A stretch of DNA of 64,000 bases. Origin: Penicillium oxalicum (lineage: Eukaryota > Ascomycota > Eurotiomycetes > Eurotiales > Aspergillaceae). The stretch's first letter is position 1. Each line of letters begins with the position of its first letter. Made by a program: the position numbers and the translations under genes. Positions 43,101 to 55,000 of this stretch are shown in pieces. The DNA lies in the NCBI RefSeq assembly GCF_001723175.1, contig NC_064651.1, forward strand, positions 3,038,001 to 3,102,000, given 5' to 3'. Below the pieces are notes generated by a model. It saw only the letters and a program-made list of their open reading frames with translations, searched no databases and was not told the DNA's origin.

Positions 43101-43535
43101 GGTGTCTATTTGGTGGACAACGGCCAGGCTATTTTGCTGTGGCTTCACGCCCAGGTGTCACCCAATCTTTTAGAGGATCTCTTTGGACCCGGCCACAACT
43201 CGCTTCAAGAGTTGAATCCTAACATGTCATCACTGCCCGTCTTGGAGACTCACCTGAATGCCCAAGTCCGGAATCTACTGCAATATTTCTCTACTGTACG
43301 CGGTTCCAAGGCTGTGACGATTCAGTTGGCCCGCCAGGGTCTCGATGGGGCAGAATACGAATTTGCTCGACTGCTGCTGGAGGATCGGAACAACGAGGCG
43401 CAGAGCTACGTGGACTGGCTGGTTCACATTCATCGGCAAATCAATTTGGAGTTGGCTGGGCACCGCAAGAAGGACGAGTCTAGTGGCGAAGGAACCTTGG
43501 CCAGTCTTTCGGCAATGCGATCACCCATGTGGTAA
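40157..43535 (+). CDS. SEC24: COPII coat subunit SEC24
   Basis: Six exons (40157-41497, 41550-41647, 41723-42066, 42129-42566, 42640-42831, 42901-43535) encode 1015 residues. The first 200 are disordered and Pro/Gln/Ser-rich, as in all Sec24 proteins. The zinc finger follows at about 301-325 with paired cysteines in PRCRRCRTYINPF and FVCNMC. The trunk (LRTLILIDVSRESIQRGYL), beta-barrel, helical and gelsolin-like domains (GGVYLVDNGQAILLWLHAQV) complete the family architecture, and the C-terminus GTLASLSAMRSPMW ends in the usual aromatic residue. Sec24 pairs with Sec23, is recruited by Sar1-GTP and selects cargo at ER exit sites. A single essential copy is expected; paralogues such as Lst1 differ in the N-terminus. 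No anomalies were seen. Confidence 0.96.
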
Positions 43536-46500
43536 GACAACCGGTGCCGACACATTCTCCATGCATCGATCTAGACTTTCCAAGGGACAATGGCTGGATC
43601 GAGCTGGACTAGCTTTCTTTCGTGGAGGGGTTCAGGCTGGGCCAACAGACGGTAGACGAGACCGGCCGCTTTTTCCACCATGGTCTCTGGCACGCTGTCA
43701 CCATGTATGCCCCACGGCGCTCCGAAGGGTGAAATTTAGTTGGACGGACGGGCTCCAGCATGTTTGTTCCGCGAAAACGGGGGCGGAGTCCCTGAGGGAC
43801 CCGAGCAGGAAGGTGCCACACATTTCCGTCTGGGTTCTGCTGAGTGACTGGGACTGAGCGACTGGGGCCGGTGGACCCGGGAGTGATTTTCCAAGTCTGG
43901 TCAAAAGCGATCATTGTCTTTTGACATGTACTCCATGTTATGGTGCTACAGTTCTATCATGCAAGACTCGGTCAGCAGGAGGTGATTGGTACTGCTATCG
44001 TGGTGGCTGTAGAGTGCTTGCTTCCTCCTTCTGTACATATCATTCTTATTACTATACCATATTCCGCGCACGAATTATCATATAATGCTTTTTGACTGAT
44101 TCTCCTGTAGGCCGTGACGGATTTTTTCATGGTCCCGCGGCACGAAAGGGATCTACGCTCTCTGCTGACGTTGGATACTCCACCGAACTCATCGACTACC
44201 AACTCTGCTTTTTCACATGGCCGGACCCTCCTGGGCCCAGTCAGGTTAAAGTTTTATTCACGTGAAAAAAAAAAGAAAGAAAGAGAGACGCATGTGGAGA
44301 AGTCAGGCATAGTAAACAAGAAACACAGTTCAGCCAGGTAGGGTCCAGACAGGACGAAAGTCCCTCTTTCACGGTTTTATCAGAGGTGATCTTCCAATTG
44401 CGCCATGCCCTGTCAGTATCCCGTGTGTCCACTGAACTCCCACTGTTCATCGAGTCTAGATTTTCTCGGGGAAAATGTGTTCACCCAGTGATCAACCTGC
44501 CTGATTAGTATCCATCGGTCGAACAGAGCAGTGGCTTTTCCTCCAAGTGGGCTTGAACACTTAAGCCCTAGGCGGTTAGGCCGCCCGTTTAGGCCGCTGG
44601 GCCCCCGCCACGTCCCTGTCCGGTGAAAAGAACGGGGCCTTTTTTTTGTTTGAATCTCATTCAATTCTAAGATCTAGACCAGTTGGCTGTGCACTTTCTG
44701 AATGAATGAATGGTTGATTGGCGCTGATTGGCCCCTTCCCCAAGGCCACAATCTTGTTCATCACCGGCGGTGGCCAACTCACGGGGCTATCACTTGACAG
44801 GGCGTCCAGGCCTGCGGCAGGACAGAAGCCGGGATATATCGATCTCTGCAATAGAACTCCGAATTGGATCCGATAGGTAGAACTGATAGAGCGGGATAGG
44901 GAGGAGGTCTGTGCCAGACAGAGCTGCTGGCTGGATCATGATAACCTACAGCATGTGTTAGGTTAGCCTGGCTATGATTGATGATTGTAACCTAGTTGAG
45001 AAATGAAGCCTTCTATCGGGTCCATATTGAGATGTAATTATGTGTCAACTATGCATGTACATGTGGGACCTTTTGGAAGATTGCCCTTTGGAGCCTTGAT
45101 TCATAGGTATAGATGTACCCAAACTAGATGGGCAGCAGTATGAAACCTGTGCCTGGGCCGATCATACCCAACCACGTAAGTGTCTCGTGGAGCGAAGCAT
45201 AAACCACCATTCATCATATAACAAACCCCATGAGATGTCTTGACCACAACAAACTTTTGACCATTAGGATCCATATCCAGTGTAAGAATTTTCTTTCTCC
45301 GTGATGGCATGAGATACACCCGAGAAGACATCAAGGATTCCATAGCTGATTGGTGGGTGAACCTCGGGGAGCCTATTGCCGAACTTTCAGGAACACGACT
45401 GAGCGGGTTCACCGCGACAGAGTCCACGGTCCATCATTAGGGCACTCGGGAAAGAATCAATGATTACAAAGAACCATGTGGGGATCACAAATGAAATGTA
45501 GACCCAAAATTTTTATTAGTACAGGTGTGAATGAACTACACTATTGTAATAGCTATTGGTTCTATAGTCACTGACTCAGTACAGGTGGCCGGCAGAGAAA
45601 TTTCTTCAGCACTCACGCGTGCCGCAATTTGCCACCGCGAACGCACTGATCAGGCTGGATCGTCAGGTACCCAGCCCGGCTGCGTCAATAGGCAGCCTCT
45701 CCCCTCCCTTCATCCAGTCCACTCGGTGGAGTCCTACGGCGAGAGGAACACGAGGGACCTACGTTAGGCTGAAAGGAAGCGAAAGAAGGGACAGAAAATT
45801 CTTCACAGGAGAGGGGGTGCGCACGGGTACCTCACTGCTTAGAAACCAGAGGGTCAGAACTGTACTACAGTGAAGCTGGCAGGTGCAAAGGACGAAGAGT
45901 GGAATCGATGTATCAATTTTGATTGAATGGAATGATTCCCTTGTGTGGGATGTCCACTGGATAGTGTGCTGGAACCGATCATCTTCCAGGTCGGACAAGG
46001 TGGGAAGGAAATCTTAGGTTGAAAAGGAATAGTGAAGGCTTGGAACAAGGCCTTGGGTGGAACAGGTCAATAAGATCATCCCTGCATCTTTGATTCTTTG
46101 GCCCTTTGAGTTTGTAATCTGCCTTTTTGGTACCCGGATAGACGTGTATCATGAGCATGCGACCGGTCCAGGGTGTTGTAAACCTTGAATTATTGATGGC
46201 TTTTGACCAGGCATGACAATCTCTTTCGCGGAAGAGAAAACTACAGTAGTAGCCGCCTTGCCGCCTTGTTGACATCGAAGATGAGGCAAATGGCAAACTT
46301 TCGTGACTCACAGCCTCATTCTTTGGCTGTTGGGTCTCCTCTGGAACAGACTGAAAGACTGGGCCTCAAAGGCAAAAGAATCTTTGGCAGAGTCGCTCGT
46401 AGTGAAAACAGGTGAATCCATGGAAGATGGAATACTGTCTCTGTAGTGCCACAACCCCCAAAACTTTGCGCCTTTGGGAATCCCTTGAATCCTTCCAGAG

Positions 46501-48152
46501 CCATGCAACAGTGCGCCGGGATTGCGAGTCAGTGGTCCCCGATGGCCGCTGGGCGGCGCGCTGGTGCCAAAGAATTGAAGCACTGGGCTACCTGGAGACA
46601 AGGACTATCAGGATAGAGAGTCTGGGGCCTCCTCCCGCCGGAGAGGTAGCGAAGCTGTTGTAGCCATGGGTGGGCATAAGAACCCAGAAATGGGGTCACC
46701 ACAGGGGGAAATTCTCCCGGGCCATACTTAGCACAGTGCTGTGTCTGCTTACCCAGTCGCATCCACGGGTGCCTACAAGAAAAGTGAAAGAGAAATGGAA
46801 ACTCTCTCGCTCTCACGAGGACGAGAGGGCGGCTTTCCTCCCTAGAACCACGGATCGTCACGGAAGAGAATGACGTGGGCAAGGGTCGGTTGGGTGGCCT
46901 AGTATTGCCACAGCCTGAAGGAGGGGTCTCACCCCATGGGTATACCACGCCCTCGCTCAGCACTTGAATAATGTGACTGCGACGCACTCTGTGCCTTATA
47001 CACACAGATCACAGAGGAGAGAGCACCAGCACGTGCACACTCGTTGGTCAGTGACTCAGTGGGCCAGCTCACCGCTTTCCACTGTTGGCGGTTCACCAGG
47101 TGAAGCGGCGTCTTGATCTGCCCAACGTTGCTACCAGAGGACGAGGCCTCTCAGCTCTGTACACGAAGGAGCCAAAGACTCATAGACACGTCGAAACTAT
47201 GAATGTTGGATCACACCGCTAATCCTGATGGTGAGGCCATCATGACGAGACTTCATCTTTCCATCACGCACTCACCCACTCGGGTAGAGACTCGGTGAGT
47301 GCACCGAGCCGTCTAGAGTCACGCTATCGATTTCATTAGCTAAATCTCCCGTTGACACCTTGAGTTTGCCTCCTAGTATTCCAGAATGAGAGAATTGACT
47401 GTTTCTTATCATGGCCGACGAGTCGGGGGCCTGCCTGTTTGGGTCCCACTTCTGGTAAGTGAGTAGTCCTCCATTGAGGAAATCATTATGGTCCAAACCC
47501 ATGAGTCCCACGTAAAGCGGGCACGTCATAATACCAGTCTGACTAATTTCTGGGTCGTGATAGCCATGACAGCATTTAGGTTCATTTTATGAGTAGCAGT
47601 TTACAAGTTTGATGCATCGTTTGTTTGTCTGGCCAGGCCCCGACATCCGAATTGCACCGTACCTGTGATGCCCTGGAAATGATTCGTCTTGGGGCCCCAC
47701 CTGATTCAAGTCGAGTTTCTTTTGCAATTTTTTGCCATTTCTTTTGCCTTTGGCCACTTAGGCTCCACCCATCCACTCGTTCCTCGATGTCTTCCATGGT
47801 TCCGGAAGCATGGCGGGACCCGCACACGTTTTTCTCGTCTGTGCTGGGTCGGTACCTGACCGGAGCCATGCGACGATGAGATTCTACCCCATCGACCCTG
47901 GCCATCAAAGTTATAAAGAGGCCCAGCACGATCCTGAAGATATCTCTCTTTTTCTTCTCCCTCATTCTTTCTTTGAAGACCCAATCCAACCACACTCTCT
48001 TTCCTTTCTCCCACTTCCCCATCGTCGGGACCTGTCTTTCCTTTCGAGATCGATTCTCGTCTGCATTCTCTATAGATCTGTCGAACAGTTCTCTATCTTC
48101 CTATCACGACATTTTTCAACTCGCTATCCTCGACATACACTCTCTGATCAAG
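43536..48152. other. Gene-poor region upstream of BYS1
   Basis: 4.6 kb without a convincing gene. The open frames here are short, lack splice-consistent continuations and have compositions of shadow frames; the longest (46529-47005, minus) is Pro/Arg/Ser-rich. A GC-rich patch at 44568-44602 repeats TTAGGCCGC twice. The last 250 bases are the BYS1 promoter and pyrimidine-rich leader. I cannot exclude a non-coding RNA or a gene made of short exons. Confidence 0.4.
47912..47917 (+). promoter_or_regulatory. TATA box of BYS1-type gene
   Basis: TATAAA at 235 nt before the start codon is followed by a long CT-rich tract (about 47945-48140). TATA plus pyrimidine-rich leader is the classic arrangement of highly expressed Aspergillus genes. 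Confidence 0.45.
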
Positions 48153-48695
48153 ATGATGTTCACCAAGACTTTCGGCATTGCTGCCGCCTTCGCTGCCGTG
48201 GCCTCCGCGCTCCCTAACGGCCTGGCCAACAAGGTCCGCCGCGACGACGTCGCTACTGGCGGTTCCGTTCTGATTACCAACAACCTGAATGTCGACGTCT
48301 ACGCCTGGTCCGTGACCGACGTCTCCGGTCCCATGTTGGTTCTCCCCGCCAACGGTGGTGTCTACACCGAGGCCTGGAAGCTCAACCCCAACGGAGGTGG
48401 TGTCTCCATCAAGCTGTCTACCGACCCCAACCAGCAGGATGTGCTGCAGTTCGAGTACACCCAGGCCGTCGACACCATCTTCTGGGATCTGTCGTGCATC
48501 AACATGGGCTCGGACTCCCAGTTCACCAAGTATGGCTTTGCGGTTCAGCCCACTGACGCAACCTCCTCTTGCCCCTCGGCCATCTGCGCTGCCGGCGACA
48601 CCGCTTGCTCGGATGCTTACCTGCTCCCTTACGACGACTGGGCGACTCACGGCTGCCCCATCAACACTGGTCTTTCTCTGACCATCGGCCAGTAA
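48153..48695 (+). CDS. BYS1-domain secreted protein (thaumatin-like fold)
   Basis: A single exon encodes 180 residues. A signal peptide (MMFTKTFGIAAAFAAVASA) is followed by a short pro-segment ending in KVRR, a Kex2-type cleavage site. The mature part begins near DDVATGGSVLITNNLNVDVY, matching the opening of the BYS1 family (Blastomyces yeast-phase-specific protein 1), and contains four cysteines in two close groups (SSCPSAICAAGDTACSD) plus two others. Function in the family is unknown; members are small secreted proteins often abundant in culture filtrates. Codons end overwhelmingly in C or G, far more than in neighbouring genes, suggesting strong expression. Two adjacent ATG codons (48153, 48156) make the exact start uncertain by one residue. 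It is not a toxin family as far as I know. Confidence 0.9.
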   Translation: MMFTKTFGIAAAFAAVASALPNGLANKVRRDDVATGGSVLITNNLNVDVYAWSVTDVSGPMLVLPANGGVYTEAWKLNPNGGGVSIKLSTDPNQQDVLQFEYTQAVDTIFWDLSCINMGSDSQFTKYGFAVQPTDATSSCPSAICAAGDTACSDAYLLPYDDWATHGCPINTGLSLTIGQ

Positions 48696-51600
48696 ATGAT
48701 TGCAAACTTTTGGCATCTTTTTACCCTTTTTTCTTTTTACTTTTCTTCCCTTTGATGACCATCTGTTGCAATCATTCTTTTTCCTCTCGCCGGTTGACCC
48801 GCGCACTCTTTTGAATAAGGGTCCCTTTTTTCTTCTTCTTTGACTGCTTCTCATCTTGGGCGGCTCTTTAGCTCGATGAGATTCTTTTTTTCACCCATTC
48901 TCTATCACTCATTTCGCCACTTATTTTCCCCTCTTCCCTTCGTTCCGCCCCAAGTCGGCGGCCCATTTGTTTTCTGTGGATCTCTTTTACCCCCAAACAC
49001 ATGTTCGGTTGATTCGACATGTCTCATGATCTCCCATTCAAAGCGCGGTTGATTCTCCGCCGGGGACAAGACGTCGTCTACGAGCTATGAAGTTACCCTC
49101 CTGTCATGTCAACCAGTTATACGCCTCTTTTTCATTCTTTCCATGCCGAATACCCCCCTTTCCACCTCCTTTGCCCCCTTCCCCCTTCCATTTCTTGCCG
49201 GAGCAGGAGAAACGAGAGACGGTCTAGGATCTTCTTGGAACCTTATGACCCAAGAAAATGGGAGAGGGTGAGTGGGGTTCTTCTAAAAAAGGACAAAAAA
49301 ATTGATATAGATAGACTTATAGAGATTGGATGAATGCTCATTCATGATTGACTTTTTCTTTGATGAGATTCTTCGGTTTTACTTGGCCCCTCCCCTGTAT
49401 CTTCATTTTCTTTATTCGGTAGGCCGACCTCGGCAGTAACGTATTCTCAAGAATCCGGATCTTCTTTAGTACGCAACTGTGCAGTACAGTATATCTCATA
49501 CCTACGACACAACATGTGAGAGCTTACCGCACTTTAAAATGCCGTTTTTTTGCCTCCGGGCTTCACCATCTACACACTGACAAAGACCAGGACCTCAGAC
49601 CTATCTACAGTAGAGATGGATGATGGGCACCACCACCGGCGTCTTTGCACTCCGACTTAGACCAGACCTCTCCCTCACTATCACTCTTCCCTACCTGACC
49701 AGTCAATCACCCCCTCTCCATTTCCCACCGTAACCCTCAAACGCAAACCGCCGCAAGTCACCTCTTGCCCATCCTTGAAATCTAGACCAACTGATAGACA
49801 AACGACCTTCCCGCGCCACTCAAACCAGGCCCCTGCAGTAGGGACCTGTGGGACCGCCAAGTCCCACAAGTAGTCTAAGGAACGGACTTGTAAGACTGGG
49901 TCGGTGGATGAGTGGATACGAGAATCAAGACAAGCTCCGATTCGATCGCTAGTCTAACGACTCTTTGATCACCGGCGCTCTCTTCTAGTGGGTTAAACCC
50001 CCCGCCGCCGGCTCACAGACCCTCCGATTCGTTCTTGGTGTATTGCAGGCTCTGCCTTTTTCTTTTTTTTTTTCCTTTTTCTTTCCCTTTTCCCTTTTTT
50101 TTCTATTTTCTGGGCTTGCTTTTGTAGTGAGGATGGACGGCTGGACAAACGGCGGACGCAGAGTCTGGTTCAGACGTAATTCATTTGATGTAGGTATGGT
50201 CTGAATGAACACGGTAGGGCCCTGCAGCCAGGAAGGTACTACATCCAATGTTGGGCATGAGATTGAGCCCGGATATATTCACTGATGTGATCAAGTGTAT
50301 TAGCAACTACGTAGGTACCTACGTTGTACTGTAGAGGAACTGAAAATGCCCTGGTAAAGATAAGACCCCAAAGTATATGAATGTCAGACTGTGCGACTGC
50401 AACTCCTCTTAACTGGATATTTGACCAGGTCTTCGGCGTCAGCCTGAGGTACCCCTCAAAGCCTGAATTCAAAGTTCAGACTTCACCATGGATCTTGATC
50501 TGTGGGTATAGAATGGGTGTTGTCTTTTTTTTTTTTTGCATCGGGGTAGGCTGGTCTGGTCTGGTCCGGTCTGATTTCCTAGGTATTCGTTCGCATTGCA
50601 CTACTCCCTTGTTGACTCAACGGTCTTTTTTTTTGGTAAGGTTGGTTTTTACTTCTTGTTCACGTAGCAGTACAGCAGTGGTAGGAATTCAGTGAAATTC
50701 TGGATCTGAGAGTTTACAAGTTGGCTGCCAAGGGATTGGGAATCCATAAGGGAGGGGGGGAGGGGCTTCTTGGGGCTGGTGAAAAGTCCACTTAGGGATG
50801 TGTACTGGGCCTGCTTTTTGCCCTGATGATGACATTGTTGGACGATCTCTTCCGTGATTATCGTTGGAGTACTAGTCTAGAAGGCCTTGGTCCCGTACAA
50901 TGTACAATTGTACACGGGTCTTACTACCAACGCAAAGGCACTTTCGTACCTCGGTGAGAGACGGTGGGGGGAAAAGAAAGAAGAGAAAATCTAGCCAAGA
51001 TTACTCTCCTCGTCGATGAAAAATTCAGCATGTACAATTCCTACCAAAGCCATGCCTTTTATTTGATGATCAACTTGGTGTTGGAGGAAGAGAGAGGGAG
51101 GGAGAGGGGGGAGATGAACTGGAGACCACCAGAAACCCGTGACTCGGACCAACGGGTCTCCGTAGACCGAACCAGACCCACGATCGACCAGGAACCACCA
51201 TTCTATCCAGAGATGAGGCTGCCAGATTTTCAAATAGTCCCCTCAACACTCCCCCAAAGCACGAGGGTTTCGTCCAGTCCCCCAGTACCCATAGATTGCG
51301 CGGTCTCTGATTTCTGATCGAGCAAACTGACCGCGCGCAGGAACCGCGGGGTAAGGGGGGAAAAGGCCAAGTGGGCGCAGACCGATGTACCTCGATCAAA
51401 AATCAGAAACGTGGAAACTCGTGGTGGTCCCGGGAAGTACACGATTACAGAAGTGCAGGATCAATCCAATCGCGCACACACACATCTTCCGAACAGGATT
51501 CGGTTCCTGGTGGCTTAACCGTTGGTTCCGTCCAACCATTCCAAGGATGGGAGTCCGGTCGTACCCGTGACTTTGGCTCGTCCGATTCTGCCGAGTGGAT

Positions 51601-52067
51601 TTCTTAGAGTGACGAGACGGAGCAAAGACAAGTCGAAGAGGGAACTGGACCTGAACCTGCGTGGCAAGCATGTGCCAACGAGAGCGACCATGGCCTGAAT
51701 TCGGGTCCACCAGCAAGGTCTTGCTTTGGGTCAACCCAGTCGAAGCACAAATGGGCTTGATTTTTGAGTCGAACTCGATTCTACTCCTCACCAATCATGC
51801 TACTTTGGGCGACGGGATGATGGATCCAAGAGTGGACGACTGTCTGATTGGCCAGTTGGCCAAGTGAGTTTTTGAAAAAGAGGTCAGGTCTTTCGAAACC
51901 GCGCGAGGACTTGCCTTATTCCAAGTGCATGAGAAAGCGAGGCTGAAATACGGACAGAAAAAGAGAGACAGAGACAGGGACTGAGAGAGAAAAAAGACAA
52001 TGAGGGACTTTTAGGGTCTTGAATTCAACGAAGAGAAAGCTAAGCATATTGCTGACTGCACTACTGT
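48696..52067. other. Gene-poor region downstream of BYS1
   Basis: 3.4 kb without a recognisable gene, rich in polypyrimidine and polypurine tracts (50056-50109; T12 near 50525; GA-rich near 51085-51112). The first 500 bases are T-rich and probably include the BYS1 3' untranslated region. No splice-consistent coding frame was found on either strand. Confidence 0.4.
50056..50109. repeat. Polypyrimidine tract
   Basis: An almost uninterrupted run of T and C over about 54 bases, low-complexity sequence with no gene nearby on either side. Confidence 0.7.
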
Positions 52068-55000
52068 TCAGGAAGTGGAAGAGGACTTTCTCGACTCGCG
52101 CCACTCGCGCCATCGCTCCATCGTTCGATGCGACCGCATCGCCTTGAGAAACAGATAGGCCACCAGTCGATAGATAATAGTGCATACCCCCAGTGCCATG
52201 ACGTTCATGGGCCCATCTTTGTTCAGATTGTACAAGTCCAGCACCTGTTCCCCCGTAGAGATGGGGCAACTGCCGTCGGCCAGTTGCTGAGACGGAGTAC
52301 AGTCAAAGACTTGTCCATGCATCGAGAAAGGAGCCAAATTCGCGATGGAGTACTTGATGGGCGACAGATGATTCAGAGCCTGCAAAACGTCATTGACATC
52401 TAGACTCATCACGCCGCCGAGGATGGTGCAGATCGAGAGAAGGATCGAGGTCACGTTGACCGCAAACCCTACGTGCGAGAACAGCGTACAGAACATGATT
52501 CCCACGGACTCGCCACAGTTGATGATGCAAAAGCAATTAAAGGCACTGATGAGGAATATCTGTACGGTCTGCTTGAGATTGTCCGCAAACGCGGCGAGGA
52601 CACCGAACACAAGGGACGAAATGATCTCAAAGGGAATCTCGATGGTCGTGTAGGCGAGGAGAAACGTTTCGGCAGAGTAGCAACTATCGGCTTCCTCGCG
52701 ATAGAAGACATCCCGCTCATTGGGGTAGATGGCGATGTTTTGAAGCATACCTAAGAGAAAGACCGCACGAGTAAGTTATTGATCCCCGAACCTTTTGGCC
52801 AAATTCTTCTGAATGAGCCAAATATCTCCCTCTCGCTTACCAACAAAGTACAGGGCCGCAAATTCCTGGATAAATCCCATTCGAGACTGGACGGCTGCAT
52901 AGTCATGTTTTAGAGGCGCAAAAAACAGTGCCATGATGATCGAGATGCCCACAATCTGCATGGACCGCGCCATCACCAATGGCGGTTGACGCCAAAAGTT
53001 CAAGAAAGACCGGTGCAGAACGAGAGGAAATGTCACTCGAAAGGGCAGCATCTGCCGTCGCAGACTACCTAGCTCCGCAGGCGTCGCAATTCGAGAGGCT
53101 GTGCGTCCGAGTTGTGGCGGTCGTTCGCCCCATGAGGAAATGAGTTTGCGCACGCGATCGCGAGTGATCGCTTCTCGGTCCTCTTGCTGCAGATCTACGG
53201 TGATGAGATCGAGCACAAAGTCGGCCGGATTGGTCGTCTTGGGGCAGTCGTGACCTAGGCTCGCAAAATGGGGAAGCCTTTCTGGTCCGCCGCCCGCATA
53301 GACCGGGAAACCGCCCCGAGCGAGGAGTAAGACCTGCGAGAAATGACCAAAAAGATCGGAGCGCGACTGGTGAATGGTCATGATCAACGTGCGACCTTCA
53401 GCCGCCAGTCCCTGCAGAACCTCGATGATCGACATAGCCGTGAAAGCATCCAGTCCCGAAGTGGGTTCGTCCAACAAGAGGACCTTGGGATCCGTGAGAA
53501 TCTGAATGGCGATCGTCACTCGACGTTTCTCGCCGCCGCTTATCCCTTTGATCAGTTCGCTGCCAATGAGATTGTCGGCACATTCTTTCAGGCCCATCTT
53601 GTATAGAATTTCCTCGGCGCGACGGTTCTTCTCTTCGCGAGTCATCCAAGTCGGCAGCCGCAGCCCTGCAGCAAATCGCAGACTCTCCCGAACAGTGAGC
53701 GAAGGCATCAACGCATCATCGTCTTGAGTCACAAAGGAGGTCACCGAACGAATCACCGCTTCTGATGGGATAGCTCCATTGTAGAGCATCTGCCCCGTCA
53801 CCCGGTATTGCGTGCTCGCCGAGCCTTGCAGCCGTCGAGCAATTGAGTTGAGAAGCGACGTCTTACCACTACCGGATGGGCCCATGATGACATTTAACTC
53901 CCGGGATAAAAGTTTGCCGTGATCGGTTGCAAGATTTGCAACTTTTGCTTGCGTTGCCACGGCAAATTGCGCTTTCGTATTTCGAGCGCATACTTGTCCA
54001 ACGAAATGGCAACTCGCCGGGCCTCTTCGGCAGGACGGATTGAGATCTTGGCTTTCCTCGAGGACAAGTCACCTTCTGCGGTTCGAGCTTGGGCAATGTT
54101 GATTCCAAAGCGGTTGTATTGTAACAAGAGACCTGCAACCAGATACTGACCCAAGACAAATGCAATCAGGACCACAATGGGTCGCCAAATCCAATTCGAG
54201 GGCAGGCCCAGACTGTCCATGATGAACTGGCCGGTATATTCTCGACAAGCTGGATCGCGTGGATCATTCGAGTACGGGCAGGCGTAAAAATGGCCCAGTT
54301 GTGAGTTGCCGACGCCGATGAACTCGTTGGCACATTGAGCCCCAAAGATGTAAAAGGTGTAAGCGCACCACTTCAGCCATCGCACATAGACCGGAATTTG
54401 CTGGGACTGTACAAAGTATCCACAGGCGAAAGATTGCAGGGTGAAACACAGGTTGCCCACCAGACTTGCGCCGGGAAAGCTGCGGGCCACGCCGATCGAT
54501 ACGGTTGCGAATGTCACTGCAACGTAATGGGTGAGGAGGGTGAGCACGAGGAAGATGAAAAACTGCGCCGCTTCGAGTCGATACCCCACCATGAAGTAGT
54601 AGATGAGCGAGAAGAGCAGCGGGACTGGCAGATCCTCGAGCGGGAATCGAGCGACGCGCCGACTCAAAAGAAACGCCGGGACACCGACTACACCCTCATT
54701 GCGTTCCCGGTCAAACAGACGGATATCAATTGTCAAGCGGTATGTCTCGTAAAGCAAGATTAAATATCCATTCAGACTACTGGCAGTATACAAACTACCT
54801 TGTCGGGATCGAATTCCCGCTAGGCTCTCGTCGAGCTGCAGGAAGATCCAGCCGTTGATCACAGCCATGCCGATCGCCTCGAGCAGACTGCCTGCAACGC
54901 CCATGGGGTCCCGGATCGTTGTTTTGAAGGTGCGGGAGGTGAGGACTTGAAATTGGCGACGGAAAGAGACCTTTTTCATGGCCCCGGAGCCAGCACCGTC

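Noticed and set aside
45101..45427. 108-codon minus-strand frame
   Set aside because: Begins with a non-ATG codon; the first ATG leaves about 80 residues with no known motif. Not enough support to call a gene.
45979..46311. 110-codon minus-strand frame with a partly protein-like middle (RFTTPWTGRMLMIHVYPG)
   Set aside because: No partner exons, no promoter elements and no recognised family; could be chance.
46529..47005. 158-codon minus-strand frame in the gene-poor region
   Set aside because: Pro/Arg/Ser-rich shadow-like composition, no splice continuation and no recognisable domain.
48093..48854. 253-codon open frame antisense to the BYS1-type gene
   Set aside because: It mirrors the strong C/G-ending codon bias of the sense gene; its translation is Gly/Val/Asp-rich without any family resemblance.
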